Assembly (NCBI GenBank): GCA_030035585.1
Contig: CM057480.1
Span: forward strand, 3,455,001 to 3,519,000
Direction: 5' to 3'
DNA length: 64,000 bases
DNA from: Dugong dugon
Taxonomy: Eukaryota > Chordata > Mammalia > Sirenia > Dugongidae
Part shown: one piece after another, positions 11,791-23,459 of the stretch
Position numbering within the stretch: position 1 is the first letter of the stretch
Layout of the letters: the number at the start of each line of letters is the position of its first letter
Program-made: the position numbers and the translations under genes
Notes under the pieces: generated by a model
The model's input: only the letters and a program-made list of their open reading frames with translations
Told to the model about the DNA's origin: nothing
The model's database searches: none

Positions 11791-12470
11791 TAAATGTGGA
11801 GGCTGTGATGTTCATTGACCATTGTGGACTGTTTCCGAGTCCTGAGCAGAACTCAGAACTGCAGGAGCAGCTGCTTACTGTGATGTGGACGAGTCAAGGT
11901 CATCTCTGCCGAGCTTCCTCTGTGGTCTTGCATCTCTGGGCTGGCTTTTCATTTTCCTTTCCACCAACGCAAGCCTCACACAAGCCTGAGGGATGCTTGC
12001 CCTGGGAATGGGGTGAGGTATACTGGCTTTCACAAGAGACACGGAAAAAGCTGCTCAGGCTGTAGGTCAAATCGGACAGAGGTCTCTCTGCTCCGGCCAG
12101 CTGTTTGTGCTTTTCCTTTCAGGCTGGTGGTGGCATCTCCAAGAAGTCTTGACTGGTAAGCCTGGATGGCTGCAGGCTGAGAGCCAATGCTATGTGCCTT
12201 TTGGGGGAGCAACTCATGGGTAGTAGTGGCCTTCTCGCTGGCCTAAGAAAGAAGACACAGCATGGTATGTGGGGTTAGAGGTATGCTTCACATTCTTGAG
12301 TCTCTGTTCCAAACTTCAGATCCAACCTGGTGGCCACCGTAAATCTGTGATTCGAAAGGTATTTACAGAGAGAGGGAGCAGTAAGGGAGACTATGAGAAT
12401 GAAAGAGGAGGCAGCTGTTGGGGTTGATGCCTTGGGAACAAATGAACTTAAATCCCTAATTTAATCCAGT

Positions 12471-12662
12471 GTTTATCGAACTTTGGAAAGCACTGGAATC
12501 ACCTGGGCAGGGAGTTGTTAAAACACAGATTTCTGGACCCCACTTCCCAGATTTTCCAGTTCTGTAAGTCTGATGTGAGAAACCCGGATTTGCATTTCTA
12601 ACAAGTTCCCAGATGAAGCGATTGTGCTGAGCAGGAGACCACACGCTGGGAACCTCTGATTT
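12471..12662 (+). mobile_element. MER5A-like element
   Basis: 'agcactggaatcacctgggc', 'gagttgttaaaacacagatt' and 'tttgcatttctaacaagttc' occur in MER5A order over about 190 bp, close to full length. It is a non-autonomous hAT-Charlie element without coding capacity. Confidence 0.75.
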
Positions 12663-12771
12663 CACTCATTGAGAGCTTGGACCCTTTTGAGAAATTTACA
12701 GCATTTGACTGAAGAGGAGGTCCATGCATTCATTCACTCACTACATTTTTCGTGGGAATCTACAATATAGG

Positions 12772-12930
12772 CCAGTGGTCTGCAAACTTTGGTGTGTATC
12801 CGAATCACCTGGAGAGCTAATAAAGAGCACAGAGGTCCAGGCTTGTTGAAGTCAAACAAGGCCTGGGCCTTTCTATTTTACCAAGGTCTCCAGGGCGTTC
12901 TGATACTCACCAGAGTTTGGGAGTCACCGA
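12772..12930 (+). mobile_element. MER5-like element, diverged
   Basis: It begins 'gtggtctgcaaactttggtg', followed by 'atccgaatcacctggagagc', and ends 'agagtttgggagtc'. It resembles MER5 ends but the middle is diverged. It splits an L2-like context (the attcattcactcac run near 12727). Confidence 0.55.
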
Positions 12931-13225
12931 CACAAGGTAATAGGAATAAAAAGATGTGAACAAAGAGTGAGTGCTTGCATTCAAGTAGCTCCATCTAGTT
13001 GAGGAGAAGGATGAAGAAGAGGGAGAAAAATGATACAAAAAAGTGAAAATTACCTAGCAATATGCAAATTACTGTAATTAACAAACTGGTTACTATGAAA
13101 GCCAATGGAAGGGATGCCCAACCCAGACCATGAAGCTCAGAGAGATGCTGTCTGCAAACTGGTAGAGGCGATGCAAGGGCAAAGACAGGGCAATGCAGAG
13201 AACTGCAAACCGTGTAGGAGCTTCA

Positions 13226-13392
13226 AACCAAAAAAACCAAACCTGTTGTTGGGGAGTCCATTCTGACTCAGAGCAACCCTATAGGACAGAGTAGAACTGC
13301 CCCATAGGGTTTCCAAGGAGTGGCTGGAGGATTCCAACTGCTGACTTTTTGATTAGCAGGTGAGCTCTTAACCACTACGCCACCATGGCTCC
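13226..13392 (-). mobile_element. AfroSINE, short form, antisense
   Basis: A complete antisense copy: A-rich start, 'gagtccattctgactcagag', 'cagagtagaactgccccata', and head end 'cgccaccatggctcc'. Confidence 0.92.
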
Positions 13393-13469
13393 ATGCTGGA
13401 GCTTAGGGTGTGAGAAATGAAGTGCAGGGTAGATCTCTCAGAGTTTTAAGGTCATTTTGAGTGTCCCTT

Positions 13470-14760
13470 GTTAGCTCTTCCTTCATTCTTCAAGCATTTC
13501 CCAATGTGCCAGGCACCACGCCAGGATCTGGTGATAAAACTATGAATAAGAACAGGCTCCTGACCTATAGTTGCTCAGGATCTAGTTCAGGAAAGAGAGG
13601 CAAACAGGAATCATTCCAATGCAATGATTACAATACTTCTTCTTGTTAGTTGCCATTAAGTCATCTCTGACTCTCAGCGACCTTATATACAACAGAACAA
13701 AAGGTTGCCTGACCCTGTGTCATCCTCACAATCTGTGGCATGTTCAAGTCCATCACTGTGGCTGTTGGGCCAGTCCATCTCACTGACGGTCTACCTTGTC
13801 CTTGCTGGCCTTCTGCTTCACCAAACATGATGTCCTCCTCCAGCGACAGATCCCTCCCAGTGATGTGTCCAAAGCAAGTGAGTTGGACAATGTTCTGTTT
13901 TGATCCATAGAGTTTTCACTGACTAATTTTTGAAAGTAGATCTCCGGCCCTTTCTTCCCAGTTTGCCTTAATATGGAAGCTCCGCTGAAACGTGCCCACC
14001 TTGGGTGATCCTGCTGGTATTTGAAACACCGGTGGCATAACTTCCAGTATCACAGGAACATGCAAACCACCACAGTATGGTAAACTGACGGACAGGTGGT
14101 AGACATACTTACTACAAGAGAGGACTCTTTGAAGGCTTGAGGAAGGAGCATTTCACTAAGCCTGGGGGAGCCAGGGAGCTCTTCATGGTTTATATAAAAA
14201 CTAAGCTGGGTCTTAAAGAATTTCAGCTGGAAGAAACAGTGTGTTCAAGGGTATGGAGATGTCAAAAAGCTGGGTGAGTTCATGGGAATGTTGATCTTTA
14301 GGGTAAATGGGAGTAACTGTCAGGTTGGGTAGGCCTCATATGCCAGGCTAGAGCCTGGGCATTGTCCACTAGGCATAAGTGAATCCATAGAGTATTTTAA
14401 TTACAAAAGTTGCCTGAGGTCATTCTTTAAAGGTGGATAAATCTAGAGGTATTGCTAAGGGTGGAATCAAAAAGAAGAGGGCAGCACAGTTATTCCTTTA
14501 TAAAAATCTGCATGAGATGCGCTGGCGTAATGATCTGCATCTCCAGTACTGATGGCAGAGAAGAGGGCCGCATAGTTCTGAACTACAGGACCTAATAACC
14601 AGCTGGACATAGCTTAGGTGGACATGTTAATTATGAGGTATCTGTAGGACTGGTGAGGAACTTGAGGTTAGGACTGGAGATAGCTAAGGGGGTCGTCCGC
14701 TTAGAGATGGTGGTTGGAGAGGAGGAATGTGAAAAAGATCAACGAGGAAGAACATGTCCA
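13470..14760 (-). mobile_element. L2 LINE fragment, antisense, split by an RTE derivative
   Basis: The left part (13470-13636: gtgccaggcaccacgccagg, then gataaaactatgaataagaa) reads like the reversed L2 3' end. The right part (14105-14760: aaactaagctgggtcttaaa, then gtgttcaagggtatggagat) continues in the same sense. The RTE-derived element between them was inserted later. Confidence 0.55.
13637..14104 (-). mobile_element. Internally deleted RTE element, antisense
   Basis: In its own sense this has the same head as 4880-5275 (caccggtgtttcaaatacca), then a jump into the C-terminal ORF2 region with the typical 'ttggacacatcactgggagg' stretch, then the RTE tail ending near 'gatgacttaatggcaactaa'. 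Most of the ORF is missing. The deletion joint differs from that of the copy at 4880. Confidence 0.75.
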
Positions 14761-14804
14761 ACAAGAAAACCAAGCAAGGGCAGACCCCCAGCAACACCAC
14801 GATT

Positions 14805-15310
14805 TAAGGAGTGTGTGGTGTGATAGATCACTTTTGTGTGTGGCCTTCTAGCCATGGTCTTGTAACACCCACCCAAGTGATAGGGTGGGACTGTGTGATA
14901 TGGTAATTGTGGCCCACCAAAGGGATTGGTCAGTTTTGCCATTCCGCTGGGCTTGAAATGAGCCATCCCGGAGGCTGGAGAGAGAAGAGCCCACCACCAC
15001 AAAGGAAGGAGAAACCCACAGGAGAGACCCAGCAATAGAGACCCGGCAGCAAGAAATGGCGCAGTGGGCTTCCTGGTCCACGGAGAGAGAAAGCTGAGTG
15101 CCTTTGGGCAGAGACTGAGGGCCAGGGAGAGACGTGCCTGCAAGCTGTCCTGATGGAGGAACTGTATCTCAGCGTTCCTGAGCCTGAATTATAACCTGTT
15201 ACTCCCCTAATGAACCCCATAATTGTGAGTATGGTCTCTGAGTTCTGTGCAGCCATTGCAATGAATTACTGAACCCAGCAGAGAAGTAGAGAGTGCCGTG
15301 GCGGGGACAG
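14805..15310. mobile_element. LTR-like block of uncertain family
   Basis: A GC-richer, repeat-like 500-bp block. It includes 'tagggtgggactgtgtgata', a purine-rich centre and an end with 'ctaatgaaccccataattgt' and 'ctgagttctgtgcagccatt', phrasing like a retroviral-type LTR end. No gag or pol sequence accompanies it. Open frames of 77-134 codons cross it on the minus strand but show no domain. Confidence 0.4.
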
Positions 15311-16117
15311 TTGGTGTCAGAGTTGGTAAAGATGGTGGGGAGAGGAGACGTGTCTGACCTCAGCCTCACAGGAATCAGCCTTGGGCTGTTGGTCTTGATT
15401 CTCCTCCCTTGTGAAGTTAGAGGAGGTCAGATGCTGCCCCCAAGCCATTTTTACAGAGTGATTGGAGGATACCTCAGAAAAAGAGACAATCCAGCCAGGA
15501 GAAGAGCAGAGCAGAATCCTTGACGAAGTCAGGGGTTTCTGACAGAGCCTGAGAATGGGCTCTTTTAAGGCTTCAGGAAAAGCTCTTCTCAGATAACGCA
15601 TTTGCCTTGTTAATAGGTTATAACGTTGTTTAACTCCACAACAACTTAAGTTCAAAGAAAACCCAGCTGAGGCTTAGATGCTTAATGAAAACAGAGCAGC
15701 GACAACTTCCATGTATTGGGTGTCATTTATGCCAGGCCCTGCGCTAGAAATTTTCCATGTTATTATTATCCAGTGCACACAGCCATAACACAGTAACACA
15801 AATGGAAACCTTACCCATATGCACTTTGTACTTTTTTCACCACATTTAGAACCATTTCTATCCTTCCTTTAGAAAATGAATGAACATTACCATTTGGACT
15901 GCCGATTTGATTTACAGCCTCCCTGGGGAGACCATCAGCATGCCAGTACCTTAAAATATCACAAATTATACCTTCACTGTTTTGAGGCAAATGCCTACCG
16001 AAGGTCAACATTTTCCATCTTATTATCAAATCCTTCGGCACTCATGTGGCATGAGTATTACAGTATCTTCAACATACATATATTATGTACATATTCTTCA
16101 TAAAATAGGATAAGACA

Positions 16118-16545
16118 CGTTATAGATGGAATTGTATCTCCCAAAAATACTTTTTGTAAATCCTAACTCTTATACTTGTGGATGTAACTCCATTTGGGAT
16201 TAGAGTTTTCTTTGTGACGTCAATGAGGTCATGTCAGTGTCGGATGTGTCTTAAACCAATCATGTTTGAGATATAAAAAGAGCAGATTAGGCACAGAAGC
16301 AAGCAGGCCCAGACAGGGGAAGATAGATGGCCAGGCCACATGAAGATTGACAAGGAACTGAGGAACAGACGCTGAAAAGAGACAAGGACTTTCCCCCAGA
16401 GCTGACAGAGAGAGCCTTCCCCTAGAGCCAGCACCCTGAATTTGGACTTCTAGTCTCTTAAACCATGAGAAAATAAATTTCTGTTTTTTGAAGTCATGCA
16501 CTTGTTGGGTTTCTGTTATAGCAGCTCTAGATAGCTAAGACAACA
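16118..16545 (+). mobile_element. MaLR/MLT1-like solitary LTR
   Basis: It begins near 'tagatggaattgtatctccc' and ends 'ctatagcagc'-like, followed by 'tctagatagctaagaca'. It carries the MLT1-type polyadenylation context (gagaaaataaatttctgttt). A second, truncated copy (34732-35108) is clearly similar along its length. It ends about 280 bp before the exon 5 donor. Confidence 0.7.
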
Positions 16546-16579
16546 TGTAGTTGTTGATTCTGACTCATGGAGAAGACAA

Positions 16580-16768
16580 CATATAAAAGTGAGACAAAAG
16601 AAGCTGAGACGAGGATTTTCCTCCGGAGCGGACGGGTAGAGAGCTTTCCCCTAGAGCCGGTGCCCTGAATTCAGACTTCTAGACTCTTAAACTGTGAGGA
16701 AATAGATTTCTGTTCATGAAAGCCACCCACTTGTGGCATTTCTGTTATAGCAGCACTACCTAAGCCAC
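16580..16768 (+). mobile_element. Truncated second copy of the same LTR-like repeat
   Basis: 'ctttcccctagagccggtgc', 'gaattcagacttctagactc' and 'ggcatttctgttatagcagc' repeat the 3' half of the element just to the left. Only the 3' half is present. It ends about 55 bp from the exon 5 donor. Confidence 0.75.
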
Positions 16769-16822
16769 CTGCCCTGCCTGAGACCACAGTGGGCAGAAAC
16801 GAGGGAGGGAGAGGACAATTAC

Positions 16823-16938
16823 AGAGGTTCTGTGAGGAGAATCAGAGCCACTGCCGGAGCTGCCCTTCTTCGTCCTCTGGGCCAGGGAGGTGCCGAAACG
16901 GAGGGTCTCGTAGACAGGGTCCACCTTATTGCCACAGG
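16823..16938 (-). CDS. STAC: STAC coding exon 5
   Basis: Read on the minus strand, these 116 nt finish a split Ala codon (G from exon 4 plus CC) and encode 38 residues: CGNKVDPVYETLRFGTSLAQ, then RTKKGSSGSGSDSPHRTS. This is the region after the C1 domain in STAC, with a conserved DPVYETLRFG block followed by a serine/glycine-rich stretch. The acceptor is TCTTCTGTTGCAG. The donor is ACCTCT followed by GTAATT, which lacks the usual G at the exon end and is the weakest junction in this gene segment. The exon enters in phase 1 and leaves in phase 0, fitting exons 4 and 6. Two LTR-like repeats lie just downstream of the donor. Confidence 0.96.
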
Positions 16939-17980
16939 CTGCAACAGAAGAGAAAGCACATCTGAGACAAAGGTTTCCTCAACGACCTGTCAGGAACCCA
17001 ACCAGCCTGTCTCCTGAGTTAACAGCACCTGGGAAATAGGTTCAGTGCAGTAGACCCAATTGGCCCTGGAAAAATGGGGACTTTGTGGTCAAGCTTTTCT
17101 TACTTACATGGGTCCCTTCAACATGCTGCCATTTGCCAAGACCCTCTAATGTACCTCACACTTCCAACAAGATCTCTCTGCTCCCAAGCTCTTCCCGACT
17201 GGTTTTCTTCTGTGATTATCCATCTCTAGGGGTCCAATTTTAAGGTTCTTTCCAGAGACCAGCTTTATTTCCTCTGTGAGAAGTTCTGCTTACCAAGGCA
17301 AGAAGCCTGAGACAGAGTTTGCACTAGTAGGCAAGTGTCTTCAAAAGAATTTGGCATCACCAGGTCTCATGAACTTCTAATTAAAATATTACCATAAAAC
17401 TTGCCAGTCTAAAAATTACCCCCAAAGAAGCAAAAATAGATGTAGAGATTTTCCAAGCGAGAAACATCTATAAATATGGGACATGTGTTTTGTCCTCATT
17501 AAGGAGTAACATATTCATTGAATTCCTACCAAACATTGATCTGTGATTTATATTTATTTTTACATTTATGAAACATGGCTATCACTGTTCCCATTTTACA
17601 GGGTCTGACAGGCTGAGTAACTTGTTCAATGACACATAGTTGGTCAACGGAAGGGCTGGGCTATAAACCAGGTCTATGGGATGCCACCCCTCATCCTCTT
17701 TCCAGTCTACCATGCTGCTGACGGATGGTATAGGGTACGAATTGCTTTTTGGACTTAGGTGTTTATGGAGCTTCATCAGGGAGATAATGAAGATTCCTGG
17801 AAAATTTGGTCCATGGCATGCTTTGCGTCCAGCAAAACAAACAAATAATCAAAAACCAAAGAGCCAACAAACAAACACACAAAGACATTCCACTGGTTTT
17901 GCAGGACTGGAAGAACAACAGCCATTAATGCTGACGTTGCTGCTGAAAACCCAGCTAAACCCATCAGTGTCCCAACTCAC
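16939..17980 (-). other. STAC: STAC intron 4, with a MIR-like element
   Basis: A short intron of 1,042 bp. It holds a MIR-like stretch around 17580-17670 (cccattttacagggtctgac, then aacttgttcaatgacacata). Nothing else in it could be named. Confidence 0.8.
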
Positions 17981-18062
17981 CAATGGGCATAACTTCTTTA
18001 ATGCATCCAAACTGTTCATGAATGAGCAAGGGAGAGCTGTAGTAACGCCGAAATCCCTTTGG
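17981..18062 (-). CDS. STAC: STAC coding exon 4
   Basis: Read on the minus strand, these 82 nt encode 27 residues, PKGFRRYYSSPLLIHEQFGC then IKEVMPI, plus one base of the Ala codon completed by exon 5. The segment directly follows the C1 domain and is diagnostic for STAC. The acceptor is CTCTCTCCAG and the donor is CCCATTG followed by GTGAGT. It enters in phase 0, consistent with exon 3 ending on a complete Leu codon. It is easily missed because it is short and is overlapped by longer meaningless open frames on both strands. Confidence 0.97.
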
Positions 18063-19600
18063 CTGGAGAGAGAATGAGAAAGAGAAGGGCTTAGTGTTAC
18101 TAACCAGATGCAGAAAACAACACAAGACTCTAAAATAAACCAGTTCTTTTCTCCAGAGGCACCTCCCTGCTTCCCTTTAAGATGATGACTTGTTCTATAG
18201 TTTATCCCTGTTGGGGAGATACAGGTCACCATAAGCAAGGTATGCTCTATCCAGAAAGCAAGCTCCCGGCCCTGCCCTTCTCTACCCTCCTTCTCCTCCT
18301 TCTGCGGCCTACTGCAAACTCCTTTGTGTCTGGTTTCCTCATTATCTCCCAGGATACAAAAAGATTATCATACATTAATCACTACGTTTTATTATTGGGG
18401 TTTATTAAAATCATAAAGGGCCCAGGCATGGGAAACTAGACCTTGGCGGTAGACCCAAAGGCCCTTGTATATCTGAAGAGCTTTATTCTGAATCATTTGT
18501 TTTGTGTTGTGGACTCTGCTCTCTCTCTGTTTTGCTGACCTCTCATTCATTGTCTTTGCTTTGGAACATGGGAATCACCACTGGAAGAGGAAGAGGGGAG
18601 CAGGTGAGGCAAAGGTTTGAGAGAAAAGGAAATGGCCAGTAATGGTAAGGAGATGGACTCTCTAAGAACCTAGTGTTGGAAGGGAACATAGTGGTCTGTA
18701 GCCCAGTCCCTACTAGAATTCCAGAATCTTCTCCAACATTCCTGTCAAATGGTGTCCTCCTTTGTTTGAACACTGTCAGTGATGGGGCACTCACTCACCC
18801 TGGAGGCAGATCTTTGGGGACATTACCTCTGAACGTTAAGACTTAGTGCCTGCAGATCTAGGTCTTCTCCTTGGAGCCACAAAGGACAATTGAATTTCCC
18901 TTCTGTGTGACAAGTCTTAAATTTTTTGAGAGAGTTGTTATGTCCTAAGTATTATCCAAGGTTAACATTCCTTGTCCCTTCTACAATTTTTTGGCCATCT
19001 TAGGTTCAAATACCCTCAAAAGTGCTCTGGATTGCTTTTTTCCAATGTGTGTCACCAGTACTGAAGTCCACACTCTTGAGATGACACTGTTGGCCCATAA
19101 CAGGCCAGGGATAGCCAATATCCTTTGGTTTGACCATCATGCCTCTGCTAAAGTGGTGTAGCTTTTTATTACTCTCTCCATTTTTGGTGGTCGGCTCTAT
19201 CCCACCCTTGACACTCATTCAGTTGATAGCCAATAAGGACTAGAGTGACCAACTGTCATTTTGTCTGGGACTGAGGGGGTTCCCAAGACGTAGGACTTTC
19301 AGGACAGGATACCAGGGACTTTAAGTGCTAAAACTGGGGATAGTCCCAGCTTGGGACAAGTTGGCCATCATAATAAGGACCCTGAGTCCTTTTCACATGT
19401 GAGACACCTGTCTATTAGGTTGACAAATCTCTCCCTCTGCTCTACTACTTATGTGGACTAGGAAGCCAGGTTGACAGGTCAGGGATTCTGGGGCTGCCTT
19501 CCTGGTGGCCAGTTCTCAGGGTGCTGCAGGGAAGGACTTTGGAGAGCATAATGTCACCAGAGCAGCACGTTCTGGGCTCACTCCCAGCATGAGCCCTTAC
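18063..19600 (-). other. STAC: STAC intron 3
   Basis: A 1,538-bp intron. The stretch 18690-19010 (cctgtcaaatggtgtcctcc, then cactgtcagtgatggggcac) looks like an old interspersed repeat, perhaps of CR1/L3 type. No gene is seen. Confidence 0.75.
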
Positions 19601-19701
19601 CAGCTTGCCCATACACCGCTGGGGTGCTAGGCCATCCGTGCACTTGTGGTGGATGCTCATCTTACAGGCCTTGCAGCGCAGTCCATGCTTAGCGTTGGTT
19701 C
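19601..19701 (-). CDS. STAC: STAC coding exon 3 (C-terminal two thirds of the C1 domain)
   Basis: Read on the minus strand, these 101 nt complete a split Gly codon and encode 33 residues beginning TNAKHGLRCKACKMSIHHKC and ending QRCMGKL. They supply five of the zinc ligands seen in this atypical C1 domain: C-x2-C, x4-H, x2-C, x8-C. The first three (H, C, C) are in exon 2. The acceptor is GTGTGCCTGACAG and the donor is AAGCTG followed by GTAAGG, a strong site. C1 domains of this family fold around two zinc ions; whether this one binds diacylglycerol cannot be told from the sequence. The exon enters in phase 1 and leaves in phase 0. A longer open frame runs into the flanking intron on both sides, so the exon was bounded by splice signals. 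Confidence 0.98.
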
Positions 19702-19768
19702 CTGTCAGGCACACAGTGAACTCTGGTTAGGACACAGCCTGCCTTTTTCTGGTGACTAGTCGTAAATT

Positions 19769-19934
19769 GGAGCCCTGGTGGCATAGCAGTTAAGAACTCA
19801 GGCTGCTAACCAAAAGGTTGGCAGTTCGAATTCACCAGCTGCTCCTTGGAAACTCTACCAGGCAGTTCTACCCTGTCCTATAGGGTCACTATGAGTCAGA
19901 ATCGACTTGACGGCAATGGGTTTGGTTTTTTTTT
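19769..19934 (+). mobile_element. AfroSINE, short form, sense
   Basis: A full copy from 'ggagccctggtggcatagca' through 'gttcgaattcaccagctgct' to 'gagtcagaatcgacttgacg', ending in a T-rich run. It lies 68 bp upstream of the exon 3 acceptor in gene orientation, so it could overlap the branch-point neighbourhood. Confidence 0.94.
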
Positions 19935-21404
19935 CGTCTTAAATCACTGAAAAATAGGATGCTTTCATAAACAGGTAGTTCCTCTTTCCTGTGACTTTTG
20001 CATGAAGTTTGCAAAATGGACAAAATGCTATGGTAGATTCTTCTACCTTCTCCCACATTTTCTAGCAAAGGTATCAGCTCTGGTTTTCCCCTACTCCTTG
20101 CCTACTCATTACTCCAGAAAACTTCAGCCTCTTCCACTTTCTTTGTTCCCTCAATTCACTCTAGCAAATTCTACTTTCTTTGCCATTCATATAGGTGACT
20201 AATTTCTGATCTTCTGTATGAATTACTGGGTAGTCCAAGTCTGATATTTCACCAATTTTCACCCATCTTCCCAGCACAGAGTCTGAGCTGTTGGACAAAC
20301 TCTCCGGAAAGTGACCAGTGTGGGGCGGGGGGTGGGGATGGTGGGCAGCAGGGTCTGTGTGAGAGCAAGGCTGATGATATTCTATAGTGGGAGGCAGGGA
20401 TCAGTCGGACACCAGCCCCTGCTGGGGAAAGACGAGGAGGGGTGGGTAGCAATGAAACCCTGCTGCAAAAAGCAGGAGTCACTTAACTTTCTGGGACAGG
20501 GTACCGTAATGGGGTGAGACAAAAGAAGGCCGAGGAGGAGCGGAAGGCAGGGAGCCATCCTGGAAATTGCATTGCTGCACCAAGGCTGAGGTGATAGAGG
20601 GGCATTGGGGAGAACAGACAAGGAAGTGATGTTTAAGAGGTTTAGGAAGATGGTAGTGGTACTGGGTACCTGTAGTCATCGTTTTAGAAAGTAACTTGAT
20701 GGAGGCTAGAAAAGGAAGTTAAAATGGAATGTTTTGTGTCTCCCTGGAGGCTAGGACATGAGTATGCAGGACAACAAGCGCCAACTGCTCTGACATACCA
20801 AAGTAAGGTGTGCCATAATGACTTTCACAGCTCTTAGCTGACCAACCCCCTCAAGAAAACTACAAAAAGAGAAAGGTGAGAGGTTGGAAAGAGGATTTCT
20901 TTGTAAGTTGCTGAAGAACTATTAGTTTCATCCTCAACCCTCTACCATAGTGGGAAGGACAGAAGTGCTTCCTTCTCTCCTCAAACCTACTGAGAAGGAC
21001 TTCAAGGATACTATTTAGAAAGCTTGGCCCCTGCCTTCTGGAGTCTGTGGGACACATGGTGTGGCCATACCATGCCTGGGGAAGTCAATGGTGAGAGATG
21101 TGGGCAAGGAGCAGTTCTGTCAGCCTGCAGGGGAATGATGCCATGTGGGGAAAGCCTGCACTCCAAAAGCTTGTGAGGGCAAAGGATGTGTGAGTACTTC
21201 CAGTGGGTCAGAGGTGGATCATATGGAATGCCGCCCCAGAATTCTCCTGGAGAGACAATGGGACCCCGATAAAGTAAGTTTGTTTAGAATGGAGATGCAG
21301 AAATTAATATGTCTGTGTAGTTGAGACACGAGGCCACAGGTACCCCACTACATATCACAGCCGATTACAGACACATGAGGACAGCCCGAGATTATATGTC
21401 AAGT

Positions 21405-22128
21405 CCACCCTGTCTCCACCATTGCCTCCCCATCCAAGCTGCCACCATCCCTTGCCTGGACTAATTCTTAACTGAATTGCTTACTTCTGTTTTTGCCTTT
21501 CTGCAATCCAGTGTCTGCACAGTGGCCAAAGTTAATCATTTAAAAACGTGATAGAATCAGCTCCCTTTCTTGCTTAATTTTTTTTTCCCCATAGGTCCTC
21601 CTGTCTTTCTGACATCATACAAAATGCTCACCATGGTGGTGAGGCTCTACATGATTTGGCGGGAGCCCACCTCTCTATCTCAGGCTGGCCCCTCTTGTTC
21701 GCTGTGCTCTAGCCACGTGACCTTCTTGTAGTTCCTTGAACGCACACCCTTTTTAATTCATCAAGGTCTTTATGCATGCTGCGCCCTGTGCCAAGAATGC
21801 TGTTTCTATCACTCTTACCTGGCTAGCTACTCCCTACCCTGCAGGTCTCCTGTCATTTCTTTAATGAAACTTTTTGGGATACACTCCCCCATCTGTTAAA
21901 TTATCCTTTTCCTGTTATTCTTTCTCACAGTACTCTGTTGTTATCTGTCACAACATTGATCACAATTATTATTTATTTGAGAGTTTGTTTTCTGTCGGCC
22001 TCTCTCTCTGGACTTTGAACTCAATGATGCTAAGAACGGTGTCTGTCCATTTGCCATTAAAATGAGCTCTGAGCACATTAATATGTATTATGTAATAGCA
22101 ATAAATATGTATTGAATGAATGAATGAA
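21405..22128 (+). mobile_element. L2 LINE 3' end, sense
   Basis: 'ttgcctggactaattcttaa', 'cagtgtctgcacagtggcca', 'ttctagttccttgaacgcac'-like phrasing and a terminal 'attgaatgaatgaatgaac' match the L2 3' end, including its short-repeat tail. It is strongly diverged but collinear over about 700 bp. Confidence 0.7.
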
Positions 22129-23459
22129 CAAATTATTTGATAGTGACACATGTATTGAAACAGTGGCGACTGTTTCAGAGAATTCACTGATGTTGATTCA
22201 TCAGTAGTACAGAAATAGTGTTCAGGAGTTGAAAGGGGACTTGAAGATCGTCGGTTTCAATCATTCAGTTTTACAGAAGAGAATCCTGAGGGTGTGAGCG
22301 GGAGAATGACTTGACCCAGGTCACAGGAGGTCCTGCCTACTCTTGTCCTTTCATTGCTTGACCCAATCATTTAGTCCCGTTATTTGGGTTATTTAATCCA
22401 CATGGAGATGCAGTTGGGGCTAACTATATGATAAAATAAAGGAGTACAAAGACCTGACATTCAACTGTGAAAAGCAACAAACTCCTGAATGGAAAAATAA
22501 GTGGAAACTCTTCAGGAAATATTACATGAAAACTCCCTCCAGGAAGGAATCATTTAATACAAAACGAGTCTGCTGCTATAACCACAGACAGAAAGTCGAA
22601 GTGACACGTAAACACGCCATACATTACTGAGTATGTGTGCTTGTTCATAAACAGTAGTTGGAAAGTCCCTTTTCCTTTTTCAGAATAACTACTTAGCTGA
22701 AAAGCTCTGCAATGCCTTCAAAAGACTGGACTTTGAAAGCAATCACTTGTTTTTTGTTTTCAAATTAGAGAGTGTTATTTGTGGGAATGTAAGTAAAAGC
22801 TTCAAAGGGGAAAATTATTTCATTTTGTGCTGGACTCTGAAATAGCATCATTACATACTAAGGCATATTTTCCTTCAGACCCCAAACATCATAATTTTGG
22901 TTTTCCTTGTCTGTTCTAATACACTACACCATTTTGCATGAGTCAGATCACCCAGAGATTATTTGGTTTTAGGTGTTCCAAATTTCCCTTGTGGAATAAA
23001 AGAGTGATTGAAGAGGAAAGCTTTACATTCTGTGGCTCAGAGAATAGTTCAAAGGACTAATTCACGTCAGAGTAGTGGTGTTAGTTTAGCAGCAGCCAGA
23101 TAAGGAGGAGCCACTGATGGTCTGATTTATTTTATTACCGGTGACGTCTATCACAAAAGCATCATTGCATGTGACCCTTATGCTTGAGCAGAGTGGGAAA
23201 AACGTGGCTTTAAATTTGAATCTGTCTCATGCTGGCTTTTTAAATTTGAGCAAACTATGAATATTCCTAGAGCCTCAGCTATCTCATCAAGTGGGAATAG
23301 TACGACCTGCTCTCAGGGTTCCCAGTAGTATTAGTGTCATACTGTATGCAAAGGGATTGCATGGACTTAAATACTTGGGGACTTAAAGATATCACTGGAC
23401 TTTGGATAAACACAGTGGACTGGCTACATGCGTTTTCTACTTATTCACCCTAAAACAAT

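Larger units (their letters stand above)
9326..16822 (-). other. STAC: STAC intron 5
   Basis: This 7,497-bp intron is rich in old repeats: a broken L2, MER5-like fragments, an RTE derivative, an LTR-like block and MaLR-like LTRs. Stretches 9330-9900, 10320-11600, 11830-12450 and 15320-16110 contain no gene that I can recognise. An A-plus-TAA/CAA-rich run lies near 9880-9925. Confidence 0.85.

Noticed and set aside
19445-19714. 89-codon open frame as a stand-alone small C1 protein
   Set aside because: The coding part is bounded by AG and GT splice signals at 19701 and 19601; the rest of the frame is intron.
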